From NCBI RefSeq assembly GCF_003634575.1, contig NZ_RBLJ01000002.1:744001-808000 (forward strand): 64,000 nucleotides of DNA, read 5' to 3'. Shown in pieces: positions 1-10,361 of the stretch. This DNA comes from Photorhabdus asymbiotica. GTDB lineage: Bacteria; Pseudomonadota; Gammaproteobacteria; Enterobacterales; Enterobacteriaceae. Each line of letters opens with the position of its first letter. Within the stretch, counting starts at the first letter, position 1. The position numbers and the translations under genes were made by a program. The notes under the pieces were generated by a model that made no database searches, was not told the origin of the DNA, and worked only from the letters and a program-made list of their open reading frames with translations.

Positions 1-959
1 AGTAAGTAAAATAAGAAACCCAAAGTGATACCTGTTATTATCCTAACTCCCATCGGTACGGTACGCAGCGGCCCGAAGATGAAAGAGAGTGCCATCAACA
101 TCATTACCGCAACTGAAAGTGGTGCAAAAATCTTTTTCCACATATTCAGTTGATAACGTCCAGATTCCTGCTCACTCTGTTTAAGATAACTGATGTATTG
201 ATACAAGCCACTGATGGAAAGCGCTTCAGGATCAAGAGCAACAACCCCCAATTGCTCTGGCGTTAAGCGGGTTTTCCAATCAGCAGAAATACGCTGCGAC
301 CCAGTGATTTTTTTGCTGTCTGTCAGGTCAGATTCCTCCACCTGAGAAAGTTTCCACAGATCATTATTCTCATCATAAACAGCACTGTCTGCATACTTCA
401 CAGAGAGTAGTTTTTTATCATCATTAAAATGATAGATATTAACGCCTTTAATCTCTGTGTCGCTCATTACCCGCTGGATGTAGATAAAATCGGCACCATC
501 TTTCGCCCACATACCTTTGGTTGTTGAAACCAAAGAACCACCAAACATCTTCTGAGCCCGGTAGTTACGTGCCATCTGCTCACCTTGTGGCGCTACCCAT
601 TCACCGATAATCATTGTCAAGATCACCAGCGGAATAGCCGTTTTCATGACTGAGCCAGCAACTTGCATACGGGTAAAACCGGAAGCCTGCATAACCACCA
701 GCTCACTACGCGTCGCCAGTGCGCCAAGTCCCAGTAATGCACCAAGTAAAGCTGCCATTGGGAAGAATATCTGAATATCTTTCGGCACACTCAGCAAAGC
801 ATAAAGACCAGCGGAAATAGTGGTATATTCCCCTTGTCCCACTTTTCTCAACTGATCAACAAACTTAATAATGCCAGAGAGTGATACCAGCATAAACAAT
901 GTCATCAGAATAGTCTGAAGAATAGTTCGCCCAATATAACGATCTAATACACCAAACAT
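1..959 (-). CDS. lptG: LPS export ABC permease LptG (partial, C-terminus off window)
   Basis: Inner-membrane permease that with LptF and two LptB ATPases extracts lipopolysaccharide and feeds it to the LptC-A-D/E bridge. Reading leftward from the ATG at 957-959 the frame stays open to the window edge and starts MFGVLDRYIGRTIL, as in enterobacterial LptG. It shows N-terminal membrane segments, a periplasmic beta-jellyroll region and the beginning of the C-terminal membrane segments. About 319 residues are present of a usual ~360, so roughly 40 C-terminal residues lie outside the window. The start overlaps the lptF stop (TGATG), implying translational coupling. Confidence 0.95.
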   Translation of the reverse strand, partial: MFGVLDRYIGRTILQTILMTLFMLVSLSGIIKFVDQLRKVGQGEYTTISAGLYALLSVPKDIQIFFPMAALLGALLGLGALATRSELVVMQASGFTRMQVAGSVMKTAIPLVILTMIIGEWVAPQGEQMARNYRAQKMFGGSLVSTTKGMWAKDGADFIYIQRVMSDTEIKGVNIYHFNDDKKLLSVKYADSAVYDENNDLWKLSQVEESDLTDSKKITGSQRISADWKTRLTPEQLGVVALDPEALSISGLYQYISYLKQSEQESGRYQLNMWKKIFAPLSVAVMMLMALSFIFGPLRTVPMGVRIITGITLGFLFYL

Positions 960-2059
960 CAGGCTACTCCTCTGCCTTTGAGACGAGACCGAATCCTGCG
1001 TATCGGCACGGTGTCCCAGATATTGAGAACCAGCGCCAGCATCAGATAAGCTCCGTTAACCGTCCACATCCAGATCAACGGGTCCAATTTTCCTTTACCT
1101 CCGTTAGAGCGCAGAGAACTTTGCAGCAAGAAGAAAATTAGATAAAGCAGCATCGCAGGCAACATACTCAGCACCCGCCCTTGACGCGGATTTACCACAC
1201 TTAACGGTACCACCATCATGGCCATAATCAGTACCGAGAGTACTAGAGTCAGACGCCAATGGAACTCAGCACGGGAATCCTTGTCATTATCCCGCCATAA
1301 CTGAGCAATGGATTTTTGTTCAACTTTATCACCATCTACGACTGAAGCCTGATGCCCAACAACCGCCTGATAATCATTGAATTCAGTAATCCGAAAATCA
1401 CGCAGCATAGCAGTACCTTCGTAACGTGTACCATGATTAAGGATAACCACCTGTTTACCATCAGGCCGTTCCACCATATGGCCACCATCAGAAATAACAA
1501 CTGAAGGACGCTGATTATCCACCGGACGAAGCTGGGCGAGGAATACGTTTTTAAACTTATCGCCGTGTACGCTACCAATATAGAGTACCAGATTGCCATC
1601 ATTGGAAGGTTTGAACTTCCCTTCCATTATCGCTGCCAGGCTTGGGTTGGCCCTAGCGTCAGCCAGCACCTGCTCCTGATATTTAGAGGACCACGGCATC
1701 ATCCAAATAACATTCACTGCGGCCAATGCGGAAGTCAACAATGCGAGAATAAGTGCCGAAACCACCAACACACGTTTCCCCAAACCACACGCATGCATAA
1801 CAGTAATTTCACTTTCAGTATAAAGTTTACTGAAAGTCATCAACACCCCAAGAAAAAGACTCAGAGGTAAAATAAGCTGCGCCATTTCAGGCACGCCTAA
1901 TCCTAATAAGGATATAACCAAATTTGCCGGGACGTTCCCTTCCACTGCTGCACCCAAAATTTCTACTAACCTTTGGCAAAAAAAGATCAATAAAAGGATA
2001 AAGAGTATCGCAACTTGGCTTTTTAGGGTTTCCCGTACCAGATATCTAATGATGATCAC
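959..2059 (-). CDS. lptF: LPS export ABC permease LptF
   Basis: 366-residue inner-membrane partner of LptG in the LptB2FG lipopolysaccharide extractor; length matches the E. coli protein. It begins MIIIRYLVRETLKSQ, has N-terminal membrane helices (about residues 12-120), a periplasmic domain (about 130-265) and C-terminal helices (about 268-350). It is divergent from pepA across a 285-bp gap, as in E. coli, and its stop overlaps the lptG start by one base. Confidence 0.96.
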   Translation of the reverse strand: MIIIRYLVRETLKSQVAILFILLLIFFCQRLVEILGAAVEGNVPANLVISLLGLGVPEMAQLILPLSLFLGVLMTFSKLYTESEITVMHACGLGKRVLVVSALILALLTSALAAVNVIWMMPWSSKYQEQVLADARANPSLAAIMEGKFKPSNDGNLVLYIGSVHGDKFKNVFLAQLRPVDNQRPSVVISDGGHMVERPDGKQVVILNHGTRYEGTAMLRDFRITEFNDYQAVVGHQASVVDGDKVEQKSIAQLWRDNDKDSRAEFHWRLTLVLSVLIMAMMVVPLSVVNPRQGRVLSMLPAMLLYLIFFLLQSSLRSNGGKGKLDPLIWMWTVNGAYLMLALVLNIWDTVPIRRIRSRLKGRGVA

Positions 2060-2344
2060 GCTTATTACGCCTGTGAAAACTTGTTTTTTTGCAGGAAAAT
2101 CGCTAACTTCATTGTATATATACCATTTATTATGTGCATCAGTTTGGCTTCCTCGCTGCTAAAATGATATCGAAGCATTCCATAATTAAGGTCCCCAGTC
2201 AGAATATACTTATAGTTAGCTAAACAATAACAAATAGTGTGTTTAGCTTAGCATAAATAGTTAACTCTCTATGGGGTAGATTAATGCAGAACGTTATATT
2301 TTAGCGATAGCATCCGTCTTTGTCTTTAAGATTCAGGAGAACGC

Positions 2345-3865
2345 ATGGAGTTTAGTGTAAAAAGCGGTAGCCCGGAAAAACAACGCAGTGCGTGTATTAT
2401 TGTCGGCGTTTTCGAACCTCGCCGCCTATCCCCTATTGCCGAACAACTTGATAAAATAAGTGATGGTTATATCAGCGCCTTGTTGCGCCGTGGTGAATTG
2501 GAAGGCAAAGTTGGTCAATCACTGCTGCTCCACCATGTTCCCAATGTGTTATCTGAACGTATTTTGCTCATCGGCTGCGGTAAAGAGCGCGAGCTGGACG
2601 AACGTCAGTATAAACAAATTATCCAAAAAACTATCAATACCCTTAATGAAACCGGCTCAATGGAAGCAGTCTGTTTTTTAACAGAATTACATGTTAAAGG
2701 CCGGAATAATTACTGGAAAGTACGCCAAGCGGTAGAGACAGCAAAAGAGTCTCTTTATGTTTTCGACCAGCTTAAAAGTAATAAAAATGAGCTGCGCCGC
2801 CCACTGCGTAAAATGGTGTTCAATGTTCCTACCCGTCGGGAGCTAACCAGTGGTGAACGTGCAATCCAACACGGTCTTGCCATTGCTATCGGTATCAAAG
2901 CAGCTAAAGATCTTAGCAATATGCCACCAAACATCTGTAACGCAGCTTATCTGGCCTCTCAAGCCCGTCAGCTCGCAGATTCTGCTAATAGCCACATTAC
3001 AACAAAAGTAATTGGTGAAGAACAGATGAAAGAGTTGGGAATGAACGCTTATCTGGCCGTTGGTCAGGGTTCTCAGAATGAATCCCTGATGTCAGTCATG
3101 GAATATAAAGGCAGCTCTGATAAAAGTGCCAAACCGATCATCCTGGTTGGCAAGGGCCTGACTTTTGACTCCGGTGGTATTTCAATCAAACCTGCTGGTA
3201 GCATGGATGAGATGAAATACGATATGTGTGGCGCTGCAACAGTTTATGGTGTTATGCGTGTGGTTGCTGAACTACAGCTACCACTCAATGTCATCGGTGT
3301 CATGGCCGGCTGTGAGAATATGCCAGGAGGTCGTGCTTACCGACCAGGAGATATTTTAACCACCCTATCTGGTCAAACGGTCGAAGTGCTCAATACTGAT
3401 GCAGAAGGCCGTCTGGTTCTGTGTGATGCATTAACTTACGTCGAACGTTTTGATCCAGAATTGGTCATTGATATCGCCACACTGACCGGTGCTTGCATCA
3501 CCGCTCTTGGTAATCATTACAGTGGGTTACTATCCAACCATAATCCACTGGCTCACGAGCTACTAAATGCTTCAGAACAATCCGGTGATCGCGCATGGCG
3601 CCTGCCAATGACCGATGAATTTTTCGAGCAAATTGATTCCAATTTTGCCGATCTGGCAAATACTGGTGGCAGTGCGGGTGGTGCGATTACGGCTGCCTGC
3701 TTCCTGTCCCGCTTCGCAACAAAATATCATTGGGCACATCTGGATATCGCCGGTACTGCATGGCGTTCAGGTAAAGCGAAAGGTGCAACAGGTCGCCCAG
3801 TTGCACTATTGTCACAATTCCTGTTAAATCGTGCTGGTAGTACAGGTATCAATAACGACGATTGA
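2345..3865 (+). CDS. pepA: Leucyl aminopeptidase PepA
   Basis: Cytosolic M17 aminopeptidase, 506 residues (E. coli 503). Two-metal site residues appear at the classical positions: K270, D275, K282, D293, then D352, E354 and R356 in NTDAEGRL. In E. coli the same protein (XerA/CarP) also binds DNA as an accessory factor for Xer recombination at cer and as a carAB repressor; that second role is carried over from family knowledge. An SD (AGGAG) lies just upstream of the ATG. A hairpin separates it from holC. Confidence 0.97.
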   Translation: MEFSVKSGSPEKQRSACIIVGVFEPRRLSPIAEQLDKISDGYISALLRRGELEGKVGQSLLLHHVPNVLSERILLIGCGKERELDERQYKQIIQKTINTLNETGSMEAVCFLTELHVKGRNNYWKVRQAVETAKESLYVFDQLKSNKNELRRPLRKMVFNVPTRRELTSGERAIQHGLAIAIGIKAAKDLSNMPPNICNAAYLASQARQLADSANSHITTKVIGEEQMKELGMNAYLAVGQGSQNESLMSVMEYKGSSDKSAKPIILVGKGLTFDSGGISIKPAGSMDEMKYDMCGAATVYGVMRVVAELQLPLNVIGVMAGCENMPGGRAYRPGDILTTLSGQTVEVLNTDAEGRLVLCDALTYVERFDPELVIDIATLTGACITALGNHYSGLLSNHNPLAHELLNASEQSGDRAWRLPMTDEFFEQIDSNFADLANTGGSAGGAITAACFLSRFATKYHWAHLDIAGTAWRSGKAKGATGRPVALLSQFLLNRAGSTGINNDD

Positions 3866-3885
3866 TTTATACCCCGCTAATCAAA

Positions 3886-3908
3886 AAAGGGCATTAACAA
3901 TGCCCTTT
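3886..3908 (+). terminator. Short hairpin terminator between pepA and holC
   Basis: AAAGGGCAT / ATGCCCTTT arms (9 bp) around a TAACA loop, 20 nt after the pepA stop. There is only a short T tract within the arm, so it is probably a weak, partly read-through terminator before holC. Confidence 0.55.
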
Positions 3909-3926
3909 CCCCGTAATAGAGACATT

Positions 3927-4376
3927 ATGAAAAGCGCCACGTTTTATTTACTGGAACAGCCATCACCTCAGGCAGATTTGCAAGCTCACGAATGGCTGGC
4001 ATGTCAATTTGCGGCTGACCAATGGCGAGCCGGAAAACGGGTGCTAATTGCTTGTGAAGATCAGCAACAGGCAGAAAAGTTAGATGAAGCCTTATGGCAA
4101 AGGGAACCCCACCAGTTCGTCCCGCATAATCTTGCTGGTGAAGGGCCGAGATATGGTGCACCCGTTGAGTTATGTTGGCCACAAAAACGGGGAAATTCTC
4201 CCCGTGATATATTGATAAATCTGCTACCGCAATTTGCAGACTTTGCCACCGCTTTCCATGAAGTGATAGACTTCGTTCCTATAGACGAGAATTTGAAACA
4301 GTTGGCGCGTGAACGATATAAAACATATCGCAGCGTCGGCTTTAATTTGACCATGGCAACGCCGCCAACATACTAA
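3927..4376 (+). CDS. holC: DNA polymerase III chi subunit HolC
   Basis: 149 residues (E. coli 147). Chi binds psi and the C-terminus of SSB and links the clamp loader to SSB-coated DNA. The start [11 protein letters not shown] at 3927 was chosen by family agreement; the frame is open further upstream (3831) but that would run through the pepA-holC hairpin. The body carries the typical segment with [15 protein letters not shown]. It lies 13 nt before valS, the usual enterobacterial pepA-holC-valS order. Confidence 0.93.
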   Translation: MKSATFYLLEQPSPQADLQAHEWLACQFAADQWRAGKRVLIACEDQQQAEKLDEALWQREPHQFVPHNLAGEGPRYGAPVELCWPQKRGNSPRDILINLLPQFADFATAFHEVIDFVPIDENLKQLARERYKTYRSVGFNLTMATPPTY

Positions 4377-4389
4377 GTATCAAGATAAA

Positions 4390-7287
4390 ATGGAAAAAAC
4401 ACCCACTAATCAAACGCAATCTGAGCCATCTCTCGATAAAACTTACAATCCTAAAGAAATTGAGCAACCGCTTTACAGCCATTGGGAGAAAAGCGGTTAT
4501 TTCAAACCTAACGGTGATACCAGCCGCGAGAGCTTTTGTATTGTTATTCCACCGCCAAATGTGACTGGTAGCCTGCATATGGGCCATGCATTTCAGCAAA
4601 CCATTATGGATACCATGATCCGTTATCAGCGGATGCAGGGTAAAAATACTTTGTGGCAGTCTGGTACTGACCATGCAGGTATTGCTACTCAAATGGTAGT
4701 TGAGCGTAAAATCGCAGCAGAAGAAGGCAAAACGCGTCACGATTATGGCCGCGACGCTTTTATCGATAAAATCTGGCAATGGAAAGCCGAATCCGGCGGT
4801 ACGATTACCAATCAGATGCGTCGTCTGGGTAACTCGGTTGACTGGGAACGTGAGCGTTTTACCATGGATGAAGGTCTATCCAACGCGGTAAAAGAAGCTT
4901 TTGTTCGTTTGTATCAAGAAAACCTGATCTATCGTGGCAAACGTCTGGTTAACTGGGACCCGAAACTACACACTGCAATTTCTGATCTGGAAGTTGAAAA
5001 CCGTGAAGTGAAAGGCTCTATGTGGCACTTGCGTTATCCACTGGCTGACGGTGCAAAAACTGCCGAAGGTAAAGATTATCTGATCGTTGCAACCACCCGG
5101 CCTGAAACGATGTTAGGCGATACCGGCGTAGCAGTTAACCCAGAAGATCCGCGCTATAAGGATTTAATCGGCAAAGAGATCATTCTGCCATTGGTTAATC
5201 GCCGTATTCCTATTATCGGTGATGAACACGCGGATATGGAAAAAGGTACTGGCTGCGTGAAAATCACACCTGCCCATGACTTCAACGACTATGAAGTGGG
5301 TAAACGCCATGCTTTGCCAATGATCAATATCATGACACTTGATGGCAATATCCTTGATGAAGCAGAAGTTTTCGATACCAATGGCGAAATTTCTGATATT
5401 TACAGTTCTGATATTCCAGCTGAATACCGGGGCATGGAACGTTTTGCTGCCCGTAAAGCAATGGTTGCTGAATTTGAAAAATTGGGTCTACTAGTTGAAA
5501 TCAAAGCTCATGATCTCACTGTTCCTTACGGCGATCGGGGCGGTGTAGTGATTGAGCCAATGCTGACTGATCAGTGGTATGTCCGCACTGCACCTCTGGC
5601 AAAAGTCGCTATCGAAGCCGTTGAGAATGGCGATATCCAATTTGTACCTAAGCAATATGAAAATATGTACTACTCCTGGATGCGCGATATCCAAGATTGG
5701 TGTATTTCCCGTCAATTGTGGTGGGGCCATCGCATCCCGGCGTGGTATGACGCTGAAGGTAATGTCTATGTCGGTCGCAACGAAGAAGAAGTTCGCCGTG
5801 AAAATAATCTGAGTGCAAATATCATCCTCAACCAAGATGAAGATGTACTGGATACCTGGTTCTCTTCCGGTCTGTGGACATTCTCCACCCTTGGCTGGCC
5901 GGAACAAACCGAAGCACTGAAAACCTTCCATCCAACGGATGTGTTGGTTAGTGGCTTTGACATCATCTTTTTCTGGATTGCCCGCATGATCATGATGACC
6001 ATGCATTTCATCAAAGATGAAAATGGCAAGCCTCAGGTTCCATTTAAGACGGTCTACATGACTGGACTTATCCGGGATGAAGAAGGTCAGAAGATGTCCA
6101 AATCTAAAGGGAATGTCATTGATCCACTGGATATGGTTGATGGTATTGCCCTGGAAGATCTGCTGGAAAAACGCACCGGCAATATGATGCAACCACAGTT
6201 AGCCGAAAAAATCCGCAAGCGCACAGAAAAACAATTCCCGACAGGTATTGAAGCACATGGCACAGATGCCCTGCGCTTTACATTGGCAGCACTGGCCTCG
6301 ACAGGCCGTGATATCAACTGGGATATGAAACGTCTACAAGGCTACCGTAATTTCTGTAACAAACTGTGGAATGCCAGCCGTTTTGTTCTGATGAATACAG
6401 AAGGTCAGGATTGTGGACAAAATGGTGGCGAAATGATGCTGTCATTGGCTGATCGCTGGATTCTGGCTGAATTTAATCAGACAGTAAAAGCCTATCGTGA
6501 AGCTCTGGATACATATCGTTTTGATATGGCAGCCAATATTCTTTATGAGTTCACCTGGAACCAATTCTGTGACTGGTATCTTGAACTGTCTAAACCGGCG
6601 ATCAACAAAGGTTCAGAAGCAGAAGTCCGTGGTGCCCGTCATACTCTGATTGAAGTTCTGGAAGGATTATTGTGTCTGGCCCATCCTATTATTCCATTTA
6701 TCACTGAAACCATCTGGCAGCGAGTAAAAGTCGTTAAAGGGATTGAAGCCGATACCATCATGCTACAACCGTTCCCAGAATTTGATCAGGAAAAAACAGA
6801 TGAACTGGCTCTGAATGATCTGGAATGGATTAAAGAAGCAATTATTGCGGTACGTAATATTCGTGCTGAAATGAACATTGCGCCTGGCAAACCACTGGAA
6901 GTTCTATTGCGCAATGCTGACCCTGACGCACAACGCCGTGTAGCAGAAAATCTGAATTTTATTCAAGCAATGGGCCGCCTTTCTTCAGTTACTCTTCTGT
7001 CTGCGGGCGAAGAAGCCCCGGTTTCTGTGACCAAACTGATTGATGGCGCAGAGGTGCTAATCCCAATGGCTGGTTTAGTCGATAAAGAAGCCGAGCTGAA
7101 CCGTTTGGATAAAGAGATTGAGAAGTTGGACAAAGAGATTGGCAGCATCGAAGGTAAACTGTCGAATGAAGGCTTCGTCAGTCGTGCACCTGAAGCCGTT
7201 GTAGCTAAAGAACGTGAGCGTCTGGCAAACTGCAATACATCAAAAGAGAAGCTGCTGGCTCAAAAGGAAACCATTGCGGCGCTGTAA
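4390..7287 (+). CDS. valS: Valyl-tRNA synthetase
   Basis: Class Ia synthetase charging tRNA-Val with an editing (CP1) domain that hydrolyses Thr-tRNA-Val. 965 residues (E. coli 951). HIGH-type motif HMGH at 63-66 after [14 protein letters not shown] motif near residue 568 ([10 protein letters not shown]), editing domain between them, anticodon-binding domain (about 690-850) and a C-terminal coiled coil (about 898-965, ending [11 protein letters not shown]). Its terminator is split by the IS element downstream. Confidence 0.98.
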   Translation: MEKTPTNQTQSEPSLDKTYNPKEIEQPLYSHWEKSGYFKPNGDTSRESFCIVIPPPNVTGSLHMGHAFQQTIMDTMIRYQRMQGKNTLWQSGTDHAGIATQMVVERKIAAEEGKTRHDYGRDAFIDKIWQWKAESGGTITNQMRRLGNSVDWERERFTMDEGLSNAVKEAFVRLYQENLIYRGKRLVNWDPKLHTAISDLEVENREVKGSMWHLRYPLADGAKTAEGKDYLIVATTRPETMLGDTGVAVNPEDPRYKDLIGKEIILPLVNRRIPIIGDEHADMEKGTGCVKITPAHDFNDYEVGKRHALPMINIMTLDGNILDEAEVFDTNGEISDIYSSDIPAEYRGMERFAARKAMVAEFEKLGLLVEIKAHDLTVPYGDRGGVVIEPMLTDQWYVRTAPLAKVAIEAVENGDIQFVPKQYENMYYSWMRDIQDWCISRQLWWGHRIPAWYDAEGNVYVGRNEEEVRRENNLSANIILNQDEDVLDTWFSSGLWTFSTLGWPEQTEALKTFHPTDVLVSGFDIIFFWIARMIMMTMHFIKDENGKPQVPFKTVYMTGLIRDEEGQKMSKSKGNVIDPLDMVDGIALEDLLEKRTGNMMQPQLAEKIRKRTEKQFPTGIEAHGTDALRFTLAALASTGRDINWDMKRLQGYRNFCNKLWNASRFVLMNTEGQDCGQNGGEMMLSLADRWILAEFNQTVKAYREALDTYRFDMAANILYEFTWNQFCDWYLELSKPAINKGSEAEVRGARHTLIEVLEGLLCLAHPIIPFITETIWQRVKVVKGIEADTIMLQPFPEFDQEKTDELALNDLEWIKEAIIAVRNIRAEMNIAPGKPLEVLLRNADPDAQRRVAENLNFIQAMGRLSSVTLLSAGEEAPVSVTKLIDGAEVLIPMAGLVDKEAELNRLDKEIEKLDKEIGSIEGKLSNEGFVSRAPEAVVAKERERLANCNTSKEKLLAQKETIAAL

Positions 7288-7376
7288 TATTCTCAATAGA
7301 TAAGTATTTCATCCAAAGCCACTACATTATGAAGTGACCCCCAATAGTTGGACAACCACTTACTGGGGGTTTTTTT

Positions 7377-7883
7377 ATGTCTAAATATAGTCGTGAACTA
7401 AAAATCATTATTGCTAAACGATGTCTAGCAGGTAACACATCGGATAAGCTATCAGCGGAATATTCAATCTCTTCTCGACAAATTCGATACTGGGCTCAAG
7501 TTGTTGCCATTCATGGCGATAACGCCTTTTTGCCAACGTCTCACTCTCTTTGTGCTGTAACAAAACTCCAAGCTTTAAAATTAATGTGGACACATGATTG
7601 GTCTCTCACTCACACTAGTGCAGTTCTCAATTTAACGACTCCAGGTACCTTATCAGTCTGGCTTGATAAGTATAATGAAACCGGTATCAAAGGACTCGAA
7701 AGTCATCAGCGAGGAAGACCCCCAATGAAATCCCGACCTAAAACCCCGCCGAAGTCTGATGACGAAATGACAGTTGAGGAACTTAAAGAAGAATTAGCTT
7801 ATTTGCGTGCAGAAAATGCTGTCCTAAAAAAGTTAGAAGAGCTGGAACAGAAGAAACGCCCACTAGCAAAGAAAAAGCGTTAA
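7377..7883 (+). CDS. IS150-group transposase OrfA (InsJ-like)
   Basis: 168 residues. Two helix-turn-helix regions (about 5-50 and 60-110) for binding the IS ends, then a C-terminal leucine-zipper-like helix (EELKEELAYLRAENAVLKKLEELEQ, split here as about residues 132-156). The only SD is GGGGG just before the ATG, which lies in a hairpin with the C run of the left end. The frame ends AKKKR-stop next to an A-rich slip site, so OrfA is also the N-terminal part of an OrfAB fusion. Confidence 0.9.
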   Translation: MSKYSRELKIIIAKRCLAGNTSDKLSAEYSISSRQIRYWAQVVAIHGDNAFLPTSHSLCAVTKLQALKLMWTHDWSLTHTSAVLNLTTPGTLSVWLDKYNETGIKGLESHQRGRPPMKSRPKTPPKSDDEMTVEELKEELAYLRAENAVLKKLEELEQKKRPLAKKKR

Positions 7884-7951
7884 TTGTTTTAGCTCTTAAA
7901 AAGAAATATCCATTAAAGCACTTACTTTGTGCCATTAATCTTGCAAGAATC

Positions 7952-8725
7952 GTGTTTTACTATCAATGCCAAGCGCTTAAAAAAACGCGTGCTTATGAAC
8001 AAGAAATAGAGATGATTAAAACTATCTATCATGAGCATAAAGGTCGTTATGGCTATCGCCGCATTCATTTAGCATTGAGAAAAAATGGCTTTAAAATCAA
8101 TCATAAAACAGTCCAACGATTAATGGGGCAATTAAACCTAAAATCCACGGTAAGGCCGAAGAAATATCGTTCTTATCGTGGGGAAGTTGGAAAAACAGCA
8201 CCGAATTGGTTGGCAAGAGATTTTCGCGCGACAAAACCTAATGAGAAATGGGTAACGGATGTGACGGAATTTAAAGTGAATGAACAAAAAGTCTATCTAT
8301 CACCTATTATTGACTTATTTAATCAAGAAGTTATCGCTTACAACGTGGCGAAAAAGGCGAGTCTGCCTTTAGTGACAGAGATGCTAAAAGGGGCATTAGA
8401 TGGGCTAGATGCTCACTCTAAGCCACTCATTCACAGTGATCAAGGTTGGCAATATCGGCATAGGGCTTATCAAAAGCAACTTGCTGATAAAGATATTAAA
8501 CAAAGTATGTCGAGGAAAGGGAACTGTTTGGATAATGCGATGGCAGAAAACTTTTTTGCCTTACTCAAAACAGAAATGTATCACCAGCAGCACTTTAAAA
8601 GTGCGGATGAACTGATTGAAAAAATAGAAGAATACATTGAATATTACAATACAAAACGGATCAAGGTGAAATTAAAAGGCCTAACTCCGATAGAATATCG
8701 AAACCAGGCCTTACACGCCGTTTAA
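7952..8725 (+). CDS. IS150-group transposase OrfB (InsK-like, DDE integrase core)
   Basis: 257 residues from a GTG at 7952. The -1 frame is open well upstream, through the end of orfA: 7877 onward reads ALIVLALKKKYPLKHLLCA, which matches the InsK N-terminus, so the real product is probably an OrfAB fusion made by -1 frameshifting near GAAAAAG (7871-7877). RNase H-fold integrase with DDE residues in TDVTEF, HSDQGWQY and NAMAENFF; GYRRIHLALRK and the C-terminal GLTPIEYRNQ are typical of the group. Confidence 0.9.
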   Translation: MFYYQCQALKKTRAYEQEIEMIKTIYHEHKGRYGYRRIHLALRKNGFKINHKTVQRLMGQLNLKSTVRPKKYRSYRGEVGKTAPNWLARDFRATKPNEKWVTDVTEFKVNEQKVYLSPIIDLFNQEVIAYNVAKKASLPLVTEMLKGALDGLDAHSKPLIHSDQGWQYRHRAYQKQLADKDIKQSMSRKGNCLDNAMAENFFALLKTEMYHQQHFKSADELIEKIEEYIEYYNTKRIKVKLKGLTPIEYRNQALHAV

Positions 8726-8779
8726 CTAAAATGTCCAACTTTCTGGGGTCAGTTCAATTATTAGTGGCTTTTTAGTTTA

Positions 8780-8862
8780 TATACCCTTCATCTTTCAAGT
8801 TGCTGCTTTGTTGGCGGCTTTCCACTTGCAGCCGCGCTGCAACTCGAAATATATTAGGTATA
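8780..8862 (-). repeat. ERIC element, internally deleted (83 bp)
   Basis: Ends TATACCC and (G)GGTATA with the imperfect inverted arms CAAGTTGC / GCAACTCG. Compared with the 127-bp copy at 36305-36431 it has the same ends and orientation but lacks about 44 bp of the centre, including the conserved GTGACTGGGGTG-type core. The strand is given by comparison with the usual ERIC consensus. Confidence 0.85.
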
Positions 8863-9017
8863 AACCAAACGGTAGAATTTAGAATAAAACGTAATTTCAA
8901 CTAATTTTATATAAATATCATCGAATATATTGAAAATAATAATCCTTATTTTCTTAATATGAAAATATCTCATAATTATTTATTTCATTAATTTCTAACC
9001 TTTATATATTTAAAATT

Positions 9018-9047
9018 ACAATATGATATAATTTTATTTTATATATA
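9018..9047. repeat. Leader/promoter repeat, copy 1
   Basis: A 30-bp block starting ACAATATGATATAA matches 29 of 30 positions at 10254-10283; looser similarity continues about 40 bp downstream. One copy precedes the first binding-protein gene, the other the permease gene, suggesting a duplicated regulatory region. Confidence 0.6.
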
Positions 9048-9317
9048 AATCATTAGAATTGGCATATTATATTGAAAATAAATTCACAAAAATAAATATT
9101 TATTACTAATAACGAGTTTAATCATCATGTATTTTGGTTTTATTTAACAGTCGATTATTTTATTAATCTTAACAATCTATTCCGATAGACATTATTAGGT
9201 AACAATAAATAGTGAGCCCGAACAACATACAGAAACTACAGCATACACGTAATACATGATGACCACGTATTTCCAGATAAATTGCTTCACTAAATTCTAA
9301 TAACCCGGAGAAATAAA

Positions 9318-10091
9318 ATGAAAATACTTCTTACCCTATTATTAGCAAGTACTATTCAATTCGGTATTGTACATTCAGCCAATGCTGAATCAACTTTTGA
9401 TAAAATTAAATCAACGGGTGTATTCAGGATTTCAACCGAAGGGGCTTATTCACCGTTCACCTATCACGATACTTCAGGTGCTTTAACGGGCTTCGATGTT
9501 GATATCGGTCGTGAAATTGCACGGCGACTAAATGTAAGACCAACATTTATTGAAGGAAAATGGGATGGGCTTATAGCCGGGCTGGATGCTGGACGCTCTG
9601 ATGCGGTAATTAATCAAATTGCAATTACACCTGAGCGCAAGAAAAAATATGATTTTTCCATTCCATACATCACATCTCAAGCCGTACTTATCACCCATAA
9701 AGATAACAACAGTATAAAAACATTCAGTGACTTACGAGGAAAAACCTCAGCACATACTCTGACCAATAACTTCGCCCAAATTGCAAGACATAACGGCGCA
9801 GAAATTATTGGCACTAATGGGTTTAGCCAGGAAATCGAACTGGTTAGTACAGGCAGAGCCAATGCCACAATCAACGATAACCTATCTTATCTGGATTATA
9901 AGAAGCACAAGCCAAATGCGCCGGTGAAAATTGTTTCTTCCCATCCCAACACAGGGCAGACAGCCATTTTACTCCGCAAAGGAGAATCCGAACTCAAAGC
10001 TGCTATTGATCAAGCAATAACTGATATCAAAGCTGATGGCACCTACCAACGCATCTGGATTCAATACTTTGGCGTCAATACTCCCGAATAA
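9318..10091 (+). CDS. Cystine/polar amino acid ABC transporter, periplasmic binding protein 1
   Basis: 257 residues, SBP family 3 (TcyJ/FliY-like). Sec signal peptide to about residue 23 (ANA before ESTFDKIKSTG); then the family features TEGAYSPFTYHD, GFDVDIGREIA, KWDGLIAGLD and the TPERKKKYDFS segment. It resembles the E. coli cystine-binding TcyJ in length and motifs, so cystine or a related polar amino acid is a reasonable substrate guess, not proven. It is roughly 70% identical by eye to the second binding protein at 11898, suggesting local duplication with diverged ligand sites (for instance SIP/SAP, HP/EP differences). Confidence 0.9.
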   Translation: MKILLTLLLASTIQFGIVHSANAESTFDKIKSTGVFRISTEGAYSPFTYHDTSGALTGFDVDIGREIARRLNVRPTFIEGKWDGLIAGLDAGRSDAVINQIAITPERKKKYDFSIPYITSQAVLITHKDNNSIKTFSDLRGKTSAHTLTNNFAQIARHNGAEIIGTNGFSQEIELVSTGRANATINDNLSYLDYKKHKPNAPVKIVSSHPNTGQTAILLRKGESELKAAIDQAITDIKADGTYQRIWIQYFGVNTPE

Positions 10092-10253
10092 GTGAAACAT
10101 CTCTTACTTAAGTGTCCTCGTTCCCTAAAAGTCGGATACAAACTCTGACCTGGGAACTTTATCGTTAATCTCGTTTAATCGAACAATTAGGCAATATTTT
10201 AATCAAATATAAAATATATTAATTTATACAATTTTTTCGATATATCGAAAAAT

Positions 10254-10283
10254 ACAATATGATATAACTTTATTTTATATATA
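10254..10283. repeat. Leader/promoter repeat, copy 2
   Basis: Second copy of the 30-bp AT-rich block of 9018-9047, within the 270-bp gap upstream of the permease gene. The gap also has a perfect short palindrome TTTTTCGATATATCGAAAAA (10232-10251). Together they suggest a separate promoter for the permease-ATPase pair. Confidence 0.6.
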
Positions 10284-10361
10284 TAAACTACCAGCTTGCC
10301 ATATGATATTTAAAAAATTACATATAAATATATTCTTATATTCACACAATAGGGAAAATAT

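Larger units (their letters stand above)
7330..8756 (+). mobile_element. IS3-family insertion sequence, IS150 group, apparently complete
   Basis: A 1427-bp element with terminal inverted repeats: left end TGAAGTGACCCCC..., right end (reverse complement) TGAACTGACCCCA...; 21 of the outer 26 positions match. It is flanked by the direct repeat ATTA (7326-7329 and 8757-8760). Two overlapping-phase frames, orfA and orfB in the -1 frame, match InsJ/InsK of IS150. Both frames and both ends look intact, so it may be active. IS150-group ends and 3-4 bp duplications are established knowledge. Confidence 0.93.
7315..8773 (+). terminator. valS terminator split by an insertion sequence
   Basis: Left arm AAAGCCACTA (7315-7324) and right arm TAGTGGCTTT (8762-8771, inside a five-T run) are perfect 10-bp complements now held 1.4 kb apart. 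Removing 7330-8756 and one copy of the 4-bp duplication ATTA restores a hairpin with loop CATTAT and a T tract, 28 nt after the valS stop. The IS therefore entered the terminator loop. Confidence 0.85.
8757..9317 (+). other. Gene-free AT-rich stretch before the first binding-protein gene
   Basis: Holds the right arm of the split valS terminator (to 8773), a shortened ERIC element (8780-8862), then about 450 bp of very AT-rich DNA likely to carry the promoter and a long leader of the ABC transporter genes. A 30-bp block at 9018-9047 recurs at 10254-10283. The SD CCGGAG stands just before the ATG at 9318. I see no convincing ORF. Confidence 0.7.

Noticed and set aside
5491-6192. 233-codon open frame antisense to valS
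   Set aside because: Lies entirely inside valS, has no family features and reflects codon bias of the sense gene.
9060-9120. AT-rich direct repeats as possible plasmid or phage origin iterons
   Set aside because: No regular period and no replication gene nearby; better explained as AT-rich promoter DNA.
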